Below are positions 25,548 through 32,867 of a stretch of DNA of 52,194 nucleotides, piece by piece. The position numbers were made by a program, and so were the translations under genes. The notes beneath the pieces were generated by a model. The model did no database searches. It was not told the origin of the DNA and worked only from the letters and a program-made list of their open reading frames with translations. The first letter of the stretch is position 1. Every line of letters begins with the position of its first letter. This DNA comes from an uncultured Actinomycetes bacterium (GTDB lineage: Bacteria > Actinomycetota > Acidimicrobiia > Acidimicrobiales > Microtrichaceae): contig CAINRS010000160.1 in assembly GCA_903852755.1 (NCBI GenBank), positions 1 through 52,194 on the forward strand, read 5' to 3'.

Positions 25548-27176
25548 GTGCCGTACAACATCGCTGATCTCTTCGAACACACCGTCGACGTGGTGCCGGA
25601 CCGGACCTGCGTGATCGACCGGGGCCGCCGGTTCACCTTCGCCGAGCTCGACGCCCGGGGCAACCGGTTCGGCCACTTCCTCCAGTCCGCCGGGATCGAG
25701 CCCGGGGACCACGTCGGCATCTACGCGGTGAACTCGGAGCAGTGGGTGACGGCCATGCTGGGGTGCCTCAAGGTGCGGGCGGTGCCGATCAACGTGAACT
25801 ACCGCTACGTCGAGGACGAGCTCGCCCACATCGTCGGCAACGCCGGGTTGGTCGGCTGCGTGTTCGACCAGTCGTTCGCGACCCGACTGTCGAACGTCGC
25901 CGGCGAGTCGCCCGACCTGCGGGTGTTCGTCCACATCGAGGACGACAGCGGCGAGGACGCAGTGGGCCTGCTCGGATCGGTGCCCTTCGACGAGGCGATC
26001 GCTGCAGGCGCACCCGACCGGGACTTCCCGCCGCGCTCCGGGGACGACCACTACGTCATCTACACCGGTGGGACGACCGGACTTCCCAAGGGTGTCGTCT
26101 GGCGCAGCGAGGACATCTACTTCGCGCTCGGACAGGGCATCGACGCGCTCACCGGCGAGCAGGTCGCCTCGGAGTTCACCAAGGCCGAGCAGGCTGCGGC
26201 GTCCGAGACCGGCCTGGTGTTCTGCGTCATCCCGCCGCTCATGCACGGCGCCGCACAGATCGCGACGATGAGCCAGTGGTTCATCGGCACCACCATCGTG
26301 CTGCTCCCCAAGTTCGACCCCGAGACCGTCTGGGACCTGGTCGACGAGCACGGCATCAACGCCATGCTCATCACCGGCGACGCCATCGGGCGTCCGCTGA
26401 TCGAGGCGCTGGAGGCGGAACCCGATCGGTGGGACGCGTCGAGCTTCATCGCGCTGTCGTCGAGCGCTGCGTTGTTCAGCCAGTCCGTCAAGGACCGGTT
26501 CCTCGAGCGATTCCCCAACCTGATCATCACCGACTCGATCGGATCGACCGAAGGTGGGTTCAACGGCATCACCTACGCCGCAAAGGGCCAGGCCATCGAG
26601 GGTGGCGGGCCGACCGTCGACCCCGGCCGCGACGTGGTGGTGCTCGACGACGACCTGCGCCCGATCGAACCCGGCGACGACCGCATCGGCCGCCTCGCCC
26701 GGGCCGGGAACATCCCGATCGGCTACCACAACGACCCGGTCAAGACCGCCGAGACCTTCGTCGAAGTGGACGGACGGCGGTACGCAGTGGCCGGCGACTT
26801 CGCCCGGTGGACCGACGACGGGCGACTCGTGATGCTCGGTCGGGGCACCGTCAGCATCAACTCGGGCGGCGAGAAGATCTTCCCCGAGGAGGTCGAACAG
26901 GCGCTCAAGTCCCACCCGGCAGTGTTCGACTGCATCGTCGTCGGAGTGCCGGACGAGCGCTGGGGACAGCGCGTCGCCGCCGTGGTCCACTTCCGCGAGG
27001 GACAGTCGGCGACCGTCGAGGAGCTCGCTGACCACGCACGTGCCCACGTCGCCGGCTACAAGGTCCCCCGGGAGCTGCACCGGGTCGACGCGATCCAGCG
27101 CTCTCCGTCGGGCAAGCCCGACTACCCGTGGGCCAAGCAGATCGCCGAGTCGGGCGACCACCTCGCCAGCTCCTGA
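25548..27176 (+). CDS. Acyl-CoA synthetase (FadD-like), paralogue 1
   Basis: 542 aa, GTG start. AMP-binding motif VIYTGGTTGLPKGVVW. The adenylation domain continues to DSIGSTEGG, then GDFARW (HGDF-like) and GRGTVSINSGGEKIFPEEVE at the hinge. The C-terminal lysine sits in SPSGKPDYPWAK. The SINSGGEK motif and the substitution of TGG for the common SG in the P-loop mark the actinobacterial FadD subgroup used for steroid or branched acyl substrates; the actual substrate is not known. It is closely similar to the convergent gene at 27235, which is the same length. Confidence 0.92.
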   Translation: MPYNIADLFEHTVDVVPDRTCVIDRGRRFTFAELDARGNRFGHFLQSAGIEPGDHVGIYAVNSEQWVTAMLGCLKVRAVPINVNYRYVEDELAHIVGNAGLVGCVFDQSFATRLSNVAGESPDLRVFVHIEDDSGEDAVGLLGSVPFDEAIAAGAPDRDFPPRSGDDHYVIYTGGTTGLPKGVVWRSEDIYFALGQGIDALTGEQVASEFTKAEQAAASETGLVFCVIPPLMHGAAQIATMSQWFIGTTIVLLPKFDPETVWDLVDEHGINAMLITGDAIGRPLIEALEAEPDRWDASSFIALSSSAALFSQSVKDRFLERFPNLIITDSIGSTEGGFNGITYAAKGQAIEGGGPTVDPGRDVVVLDDDLRPIEPGDDRIGRLARAGNIPIGYHNDPVKTAETFVEVDGRRYAVAGDFARWTDDGRLVMLGRGTVSINSGGEKIFPEEVEQALKSHPAVFDCIVVGVPDERWGQRVAAVVHFREGQSATVEELADHARAHVAGYKVPRELHRVDAIQRSPSGKPDYPWAKQIAESGDHLASS

Positions 27177-27200
27177 CGCGCACCATCGCCGGGGAACGGT

Positions 27201-27232
27201 CGACCACCCCCGACGTCGACCCGGGGTGGTCG
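27201..27232. terminator. Bidirectional hairpin between the two acyl-CoA synthetase genes
   Basis: A perfect 10-bp inverted repeat (CGACCACCCC and GGGGTGGTCG) around a 12-nt loop, placed exactly between the two convergent stops at 27176 and 27235. Confidence 0.6.
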
Positions 27233-27234
27233 GT

Positions 27235-28863
27235 TCAGTCGTCGCCCGACGCCACGTTCCGCGCCCAGCGGTAGTCCGCCTTGCCCGTCGGCGATCGTTC
27301 GATCAGCTCGACGGTGACCAGTTCACGCGGCAGCTTGTATCCGGCGAGGTGCTCCCGGGCGTGCTCGACGAGTTCGTCGAGCTCCACCCGGGCGCCGTCG
27401 ACCGGCTGCACCACGACGGTGACCTGTTCCCCCCAACGCTCGTGGGGTACGCCCACCACGACGCAGTCGTAGACCGCCGGGTGGGCCTTCAGCACCCCTT
27501 CGACCTCCTCGGGGAAGACCTTCTCGCCACCGGTGTTGATGCTGATCGACCCCCTGCCGAGCAGCACCACCGAGCCGTCCTCGGCCACCTGGGCCATGTC
27601 GCCGTTGAGGGCGTACCGACGGCCGTCGACCTCGACGAAGGTCTCGGCGGTCTTGACCGGGTCGTTGCGGTAGCCGATCGGCAGGTGGCCGGCGTGGGCC
27701 ACACGGCCGATGCGTTCGTCGCCCGGCTCGATCGGACGCAGGTCGTCGTCGAGCACCACCGTCCCCGACGCCACCTGGTCGAACCTCGCCGTTCCGGCGC
27801 TGCGCGCCCCGGGCTCGAGACGGCTGCTCCCCTGGATGCCCGTCTCCGACGACCCGAACCCGTCGGTGAAGACGACCCCGGGCAGGATCGACTGCAGCCG
27901 TTCCCTGACCGAACTCGACAGCGGGGCCCCGCCGTTCGAGAACGCGAACAGCGACGACGTGTCGTAGGGGCCGGTCCGGTCCCACTCGTCGCACAGCGGT
28001 CGGGCCATGGCGTCCCCCACCACCGTCGTGGTCGAGACACCCTCCTCCTCGATGGTGCGCCACACCGTGGCCGCATCGAACGGGCCCTGGTGGAGGATGA
28101 CCCGCGCCCCGGCGAACAACCACATGAAGGAGACCCACTGCGCCGCGGCGTGGACCATGGGCGCCAGCGCGTAGAAGGTGAAGTCGAAGTCGACCACCCG
28201 GTCGAGGAGCTCCGAGGGTGCAGCAACCGGACCCGACATACGCATCGGGTCACCACCGCCCAGGCAGCCGAAGAACGCATCACCCATGCGCCACTCGACA
28301 CCCTTGGGCAGACCTGTCGTCCCCCCGGTGTAGATGATGTAGCGGTCGTCGTCCCCGCGACCTGGGACGTCGGGCCGGGCGTCCGATGACCCGCTGACGA
28401 CCACGTCGAACTCGAGCACCTCGATCCGGTCCGTCGACACTCCCCCGGTGGCTGACGAGCCGTCGTCGACCACCAGCACGGTCCGGAGGTCGTCGAGTTG
28501 GTCCGCCACTGCGAGGACCCGCTCCACGAGACCCCGGTCGACCACGGCGGCCACCGCTGCGGAGTCGCGGTACAGGTGGGCGAGCTCATCTGCGGTGTAC
28601 CGGTAGTTGACGTTGACGGGGACCGCCCGGACCTTCCACGCAGCGAGCAGGGTCTCGACGTACTCCGTCGAGTTGGTCAGGTGGCACGCCACCACGTCGC
28701 CGGGTCCGACGCCGACGCCCGCCAGCGCGTTCGCCAGGCGGTTGGCGCGGGTGTCGAGCTCGGCGTAGGTGAGTCGTCGGTCGCCGACCACCAGTGCCGG
28801 GCGGTCCGAGGCCACCTCGACCACGGCCTCCCACACATCGGCGAAGTTGTAGGTGTTCAGCAC
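27235..28863 (-). CDS. Acyl-CoA synthetase (FadD-like), paralogue 2
   Basis: 542 aa from the GTG at 28863. P-loop YIIYTGGTTGLPKGVEW, DGFGSSETG, NGDMAQV, the GRGSISINTGGEKVFPEEVE hinge and the C-terminal lysine in SPTGKADYRWAR. Whole segments match paralogue 1 (for example NDPVKTAETFVEVDGRRYA), so the pair arose by duplication with inversion. Substrate pockets differ (ALAPMVHAAAQW versus CVIPPLMHGAAQ), pointing to different acyl substrates. TAACTT lies seven bases upstream of the start, with no ribosome binding site, so the transcript is probably leaderless. Confidence 0.92.
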   Translation of the reverse strand: MLNTYNFADVWEAVVEVASDRPALVVGDRRLTYAELDTRANRLANALAGVGVGPGDVVACHLTNSTEYVETLLAAWKVRAVPVNVNYRYTADELAHLYRDSAAVAAVVDRGLVERVLAVADQLDDLRTVLVVDDGSSATGGVSTDRIEVLEFDVVVSGSSDARPDVPGRGDDDRYIIYTGGTTGLPKGVEWRMGDAFFGCLGGGDPMRMSGPVAAPSELLDRVVDFDFTFYALAPMVHAAAQWVSFMWLFAGARVILHQGPFDAATVWRTIEEEGVSTTTVVGDAMARPLCDEWDRTGPYDTSSLFAFSNGGAPLSSSVRERLQSILPGVVFTDGFGSSETGIQGSSRLEPGARSAGTARFDQVASGTVVLDDDLRPIEPGDERIGRVAHAGHLPIGYRNDPVKTAETFVEVDGRRYALNGDMAQVAEDGSVVLLGRGSISINTGGEKVFPEEVEGVLKAHPAVYDCVVVGVPHERWGEQVTVVVQPVDGARVELDELVEHAREHLAGYKLPRELVTVELIERSPTGKADYRWARNVASGDD

Positions 28864-28870
28864 GGTCGGC

Positions 28871-28876
28871 AAGTTA
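28871..28876 (-). promoter_or_regulatory. -10 element (TAACTT), leaderless promoter of acyl-CoA synthetase paralogue 2
   Basis: TAACTT on the minus strand, seven bases before the GTG. Confidence 0.48.
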
Positions 28877-28932
28877 GCCCCGCACGGTCCGGTGGGAGGG
28901 GCGGCCCGGACGCGGAGAGCGTGGCCCGGACG

Positions 28933-28973
28933 CGGCCGGGTCCCGGGGTGCGGACACACCCGGGACCCGGCCG
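28933..28973. terminator. Perfect 15-bp hairpin in the 283-bp gap between the TetR and acyl-CoA synthetase genes
   Basis: Arms CGGCCGGGTCCCGGG (28933-28947) and its exact complement (28959-28973) with an 11-nt loop. It lies 174 bases after the TetR stop and 57 bases before the -10 of the synthetase gene, both on the minus strand. It most likely ends TetR transcripts. The rest of this gap (28974-29146) shows no ORF or motif that I recognise. Confidence 0.55.
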
Positions 28974-29146
28974 AGGAGATCGACGCCTGCGATGGGGCGA
29001 GCGGACGTCTCCTCCTCGATCGACGTTGTACCCCACCGAGGAAGGACACCTCCGGTCGTGGAGGCCGTCCGGACCGAGGAATCCCCCTCAGGAGGCCGCT
29101 ACGCCGCGCAGTCGTGCAGGACCGGCACCGTGGGTGCCCCCCGGCC

Positions 29147-30403
29147 TCAGTCCGCGCCCGGGACCAGCCGAAGGGCCAGGGCGGCGACCGAGTGCGGCGC
29201 CACGTTCGGTCGGGTGAGGCTGTACGAGATCACCGTGTCGACGACCAGCCGGCTCAGGTCGGCGCGATCCGGTTCCGGGACCGTGTTGTCGAGCGCTGCG
29301 AGCCCGGCCGCGATGGTCAGGTCGAGCGGGACGTCGTGGTGGACGTCCGGGCCGATGCTGTACACGGCCCGCTGCCGTTCCAGGCCGAGCGCACCCCACG
29401 CAGGGGGTTCGATCCTCGCCAGCCTCGCCACCTCGCACAGGTAGTCCACGAGGGCCAACCGGACGTCGACGTCGAGCCGCCGCTCGACCGCGGCGCGCAG
29501 GTCGGGCATGAAACGGTAGACCGACACCGCTGCCACCTCGGTCGGGCCGCGGAACCGCTCGGCGACCTCCGTGACGGACACGTCGGCCGCAGCGGCGACC
29601 TCGGTGAGGCTGACGTCGACGGCCGGTCCGGTGAACAGCGGTGCCGCTGCGGCCGCGACCCTCCGCCTCCACGTGACGAGGTCCGGATCAGCGCCGTCCT
29701 GCGGCTCGAGCACCCGCATGGAGGACTCGAGCTCCTCGATGCTCAGCCGGGTCGAGTCCGGGCGCATGACCGCGCTGAAGAAGGCCACCATTGCGTCGGG
29801 GAGCAGATCGGGACGGACCCCGTCCGGATCGAGGAGCCACTGCTGCAGGAGCCGCTCGGCCGTCGCCATCACGATCCGGGCCACCTCGCGACTCGTGAAG
29901 GGCTCGACGAATCGCCGTCGCTGGGTTCGGCACACCGCGTCGAGGAGGTCGGTGAACGGATCCAGGTACTCGTTCCACACCCCGTCCCGGAGCCGGGCTG
30001 CGATCCGCTCCCCGTCGCCGCTCGACCCGGTCGCCGCCAGCACCCGCATCAGGCGGCGCTCGAACGTCGACGACTCGGGTCGCGCCAGTTCGGCCCAGTT
30101 GGCCACAGCTGCGACGCGGACGAGCTCGGACGCGTCGATCGAGCCCGCCCCTGACGAGAGCACGTCGGTCAGGACGCGCAGCGGCTCGAGATCACGGGCG
30201 TCGACGAGCGACTCGACCATGGCCCAGGCCAGACCCTCCTTGCCACCGAAGTGGTACGTGATCGTCGACGCCGAGATCCCGAGTTCATCGGCGATGTCCC
30301 GGAGCGAGACGTCCCCGAGCAACTGCACGACGCCGCGCCGGTCGACGAGGCCCCACGCCGCCTCCACGATCGCCGCCTTCGCTTCACCCTGGACGGGAAC
30401 CAC
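29147..30403 (-). CDS. TetR-family regulator with two TetR-like halves
   Basis: 418 aa, about twice the usual TetR length. The GTG at 30403 was chosen because GGAGGG lies seven bases upstream; the longer open frame is not coding-like. The first half has a normal TetR HTH (VSLRDIADELGISASTITYHFGGKEGLAWAMVESL). A second TetR-like segment begins near residue 255 (RRVAAAAAPLF... VSLTEVAAAADVSVTEVAERFRGPTEVAAVSVYRFM) with its own helix-turn-helix pattern, followed by another ligand-domain-like region. It probably binds DNA as a pseudo-dimer or uses the second half as a sensor. The likely target is unknown; the acyl-CoA synthetase gene lies downstream. Confidence 0.85.
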   Translation of the reverse strand: MVPVQGEAKAAIVEAAWGLVDRRGVVQLLGDVSLRDIADELGISASTITYHFGGKEGLAWAMVESLVDARDLEPLRVLTDVLSSGAGSIDASELVRVAAVANWAELARPESSTFERRLMRVLAATGSSGDGERIAARLRDGVWNEYLDPFTDLLDAVCRTQRRRFVEPFTSREVARIVMATAERLLQQWLLDPDGVRPDLLPDAMVAFFSAVMRPDSTRLSIEELESSMRVLEPQDGADPDLVTWRRRVAAAAAPLFTGPAVDVSLTEVAAAADVSVTEVAERFRGPTEVAAVSVYRFMPDLRAAVERRLDVDVRLALVDYLCEVARLARIEPPAWGALGLERQRAVYSIGPDVHHDVPLDLTIAAGLAALDNTVPEPDRADLSRLVVDTVISYSLTRPNVAPHSVAALALRLVPGAD

Positions 30404-30507
30404 CGAACGACCCTCCCTCGTCCGAACCTGGACACCTGCCACATCGGGCCGACGCCACTGGGTCGACCGGTGCGGCCCCGGTCCGGCTCTCCTCCGGATC
30501 GGGATCG

Positions 30508-31350
30508 TCAGAATGGCACATCCAGCCGGGTCCCCGGTGCAGACGACCGGATCACCGACGTCCGCTGGACCACCCCCACGCCGTCCGGCGACGAGTCGGT
30601 GTTCGCGCAGCCACCGTCCTCGTGACGCTGGTAGCTCACCGTCACCGCAGTCGGAGCAGCCGGCCGGCCGTCCACGCCGACCACCGCGGGGTGCGACCAG
30701 CGCACCGCCACCGAGGGGTCGTCGCACCGGGCGAACACCTCGGACCAGACCGCGCACCCGGTGACCTCGGAGCCACCGGGCACCACCAGCCGCCGGACCT
30801 CGATCGGCGGACCGGACGGGGTGCGACGGTCGGCCGCCAGCGGGGTGACCGAACCCGACCAGGCCGGATCGTCACCGACCCGGCCGGACCGCTCGATCCG
30901 CAGCCGGTACGCGGTCCCGGGTGACCAGGCCAGGTCCCTGGTGTTGCGGTTGCCGGTGGCCGACGGCAGGGTCGAGTCGGTCCCGGCGAGTTCACGGCCA
31001 CCGTCGTCGTACCCGCCCCAGTTGACTGCCGTCGAGCCCGGGTGAGGGGCGAACCACTGCAGTCCCAGGTGCGCACCACCGCGGTGTCGACCGGATCGCT
31101 CGGCGAAGTCGGCCTGCAGCGCCCAGAAGTACAGGGCCTCGACTCCCGGGGGCTCGAGGACCTCGAGGGTGACCTCGGCACTGCGGAAGCGACCGGCGAT
31201 CTCCCACCGGAGGTGGAACGACGACGCGCCGTTGGCGGACGGGGGCGCTCCGGCGACCCGCTCACCCAGTCGGAGGAGTCGTTGGAACCAGCGCGGCACC
31301 GCACCAGCGTGGACCACGGCGGGTCGGGGGGTCGAACCGTGCCGACCCAC
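30508..31350 (-). CDS. Hypothetical beta-rich protein
   Basis: 280 aa from the GTG at 31350, chosen because TAGGCC lies seven bases upstream; other in-frame GTGs occur at 31317 and 31299. No signal peptide is seen. The sequence is beta-rich, with SFHLRWEIAGRFRSAEVTLEVL, then LYFWALQADFAE, LGLQWFAPHPGSTAVNWGGY and RNTRDLAWSPGTAYRLRIER, which resembles a jelly-roll or lectin-like fold. Two Cys occur in the C-terminal half (GCAVWSEVFARCDD). I cannot name the family. It is divergent from the amidohydrolase gene at 31376 and lies upstream of the TetR gene. Confidence 0.7.
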   Translation of the reverse strand: MGRHGSTPRPAVVHAGAVPRWFQRLLRLGERVAGAPPSANGASSFHLRWEIAGRFRSAEVTLEVLEPPGVEALYFWALQADFAERSGRHRGGAHLGLQWFAPHPGSTAVNWGGYDDGGRELAGTDSTLPSATGNRNTRDLAWSPGTAYRLRIERSGRVGDDPAWSGSVTPLAADRRTPSGPPIEVRRLVVPGGSEVTGCAVWSEVFARCDDPSVAVRWSHPAVVGVDGRPAAPTAVTVSYQRHEDGGCANTDSSPDGVGVVQRTSVIRSSAPGTRLDVPF

Positions 31351-31357
31351 GGGACCC

Positions 31358-31367
31358 GGCCTAGAGT
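31358..31367. promoter_or_regulatory. Overlapping divergent -10 elements (GGCCTAGAGT)
   Basis: TAGAGT on the plus strand (31362-31367) is eight bases before the GTG of the amidohydrolase gene. TAGGCC on the minus strand (31363-31358) is seven bases before the GTG of the hypothetical gene. The two hexamers share the CTA/TAG core, so polymerase can bind in only one direction at a time. Confidence 0.45.
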
Positions 31368-31375
31368 CCGGGACC

Positions 31376-32251
31376 GTGGAGATCCCCGGTGACATCCCGA
31401 TCATCGACACCATGATCGGCTTCCCCAGTACGGACCGACGAGAGGTCTACCGGTTCATGGCCGACGACCTGCGGGACGCCGAGTCGGGCACCTTCACGAT
31501 GCCCGCCCAGTACATGTTCACCGACGTCCCCGCCGAGATCGAGGCGGGGGTCGACCCGGTGGGCGTGACCCTCTACACCATGGACCGGTTCGGGGTGGAG
31601 CGAGGCCTGGTCAACGTGGGCAACGAGACCCGAGAGGACCCCCGCCGGGCCGTCCGAGAGCATCCCGACCGCTTCCTCGCCGCACTCGAGGTCGACCCCC
31701 GCCGGGGAGTCGACGAGATCCGGCGGATCCGGTCCTTCCACGAGGAGTTCGGCCTGGTCGCGCTGTCGACGTTCCCAGCTGGCTACCGGACGGCCATCAA
31801 CGAGGCGCCGTACTACCCGATCTACGCCACGGCCGTGGAGCTGGGCCTCCCGATCTTCATCACGGTCGGCGTCCCGGGTCCCCGACTGCCACTCGCCCCG
31901 CAGAAGGTCGAGTACCTCGACGAGATCTGCTGGTTCTTCCCGGAGCTGACGGTCGTCATGCGCCACGGCGCCGAGCCGTGGGAGGACCTGGCGGTCAAGC
32001 TCATGCTGAAGTGGCCCAACCTCCACTACTCCACCTCGGCCTTCGCCCCGAAGCACTACCCGAAGGCGATCATCGACTACGCCAACACCCGAGGGGCCGA
32101 CAAGATCATGTACGCCGGCTACTTCCCCGCCGGACTGACCTACGACCGGATCGCCGCCGAACTCCCGAACGTCCCCTTCCGGGACGAGGTCTGGCCGAAG
32201 TTCCTGCACCAGAACGCGGCACGGGTCCTCGGACTCGAGCCCCCCGGCTGA
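31376..32251 (+). CDS. Amidohydrolase-2 family protein lacking canonical metal ligands
   Basis: 291 aa, TIM-barrel amidohydrolase-2 type. The N-terminal strand normally carrying HxH reads IIDTMIGFPS, and the C-terminal motif that normally supplies the metal-binding Asp (FGSDYP) reads YAGYFPAG. The first His pair and the Asp are therefore missing, although RHGAEPWEDLAVKL keeps one His. It belongs to a divergent actinobacterial subgroup whose chemistry is not known. It may be a non-metal decarboxylase-like enzyme or non-catalytic. A leaderless start follows TAGAGT. It is convergent with the TetR at 32265, 13 bases apart. Confidence 0.82.
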   Translation: MEIPGDIPIIDTMIGFPSTDRREVYRFMADDLRDAESGTFTMPAQYMFTDVPAEIEAGVDPVGVTLYTMDRFGVERGLVNVGNETREDPRRAVREHPDRFLAALEVDPRRGVDEIRRIRSFHEEFGLVALSTFPAGYRTAINEAPYYPIYATAVELGLPIFITVGVPGPRLPLAPQKVEYLDEICWFFPELTVVMRHGAEPWEDLAVKLMLKWPNLHYSTSAFAPKHYPKAIIDYANTRGADKIMYAGYFPAGLTYDRIAAELPNVPFRDEVWPKFLHQNAARVLGLEPPG

Positions 32252-32264
32252 GTCGCCGGTCGGC

Positions 32265-32867
32265 TCAACGCCCGAGGAGCTCCCCGGCGGCGCGCGCCAG
32301 CTTGTCGACGAGGTGCTCCGACGCCTCGATCCCGGTGATCCAGCTCACGAGCGAGGCGAGCCAGACGTCGGTGAGCAGGTCGATCGAGACCGTCCGGTCC
32401 ACCTCCGGTCCGTCTCCGGCGCCCCCCTCGAGGGCGTCGGTGACGATCCGGCGCATCAGGTCGCGCACACCGGCCACCACCGGGGCGACCGACGGTCCCC
32501 CGGTCACGAGTGCCCGGATGAGCGTCTCGGTGACCGACGGCTCGCGGAGCAGCGCCCGGTTCGCCCGCCGGAGCACGTCGACGACCCGGTCCACGGGTGC
32601 CGTGCCCTCGGGCGGACGGACCGCCAGACGGTCGGCGAGCCCGGCCACCTGCTCGTACATGAGCGACACCAGCAGGAACTCCTTGGAGGGGAAGTACCGG
32701 TAGAGCGTGCCGATGGCCACCCCGGAGGCCCGGGCGACCTCACGCATCTGGACCCCGTCCCACCCTCCGGAGCGCGCCAGATCGACCGTGGCGTCGAGGA
32801 TCCGCCGCCTCCGTTCCGCCTGCGCCGGGGAGAGGCCCCGTTCACCGTCGGGGACCGTGGCGCTCAC
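32265..32867 (-). CDS. TetR-family regulator, KstR-like
   Basis: 200 aa. The GTG start overlaps the stop of the DNA methyltransferase gene by four bases (GTGA). The HTH is MREVARASGVAIGTLYRYFPSKEFLLVSLMYEQ, the form seen in KstR, the repressor of cholesterol degradation in mycobacteria and rhodococci. The C-terminal domain (LMRRIVTDALEGG; DVWLASLVSWITG) also resembles KstR. The ligand would be a CoA thioester if it functions like KstR. A KstR-like palindrome occurs at 44886-44901 in this window. Whether this protein is the KstR orthologue or a paralogue cannot be decided here. Confidence 0.86.
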   Translation of the reverse strand: MSATVPDGERGLSPAQAERRRRILDATVDLARSGGWDGVQMREVARASGVAIGTLYRYFPSKEFLLVSLMYEQVAGLADRLAVRPPEGTAPVDRVVDVLRRANRALLREPSVTETLIRALVTGGPSVAPVVAGVRDLMRRIVTDALEGGAGDGPEVDRTVSIDLLTDVWLASLVSWITGIEASEHLVDKLARAAGELLGR

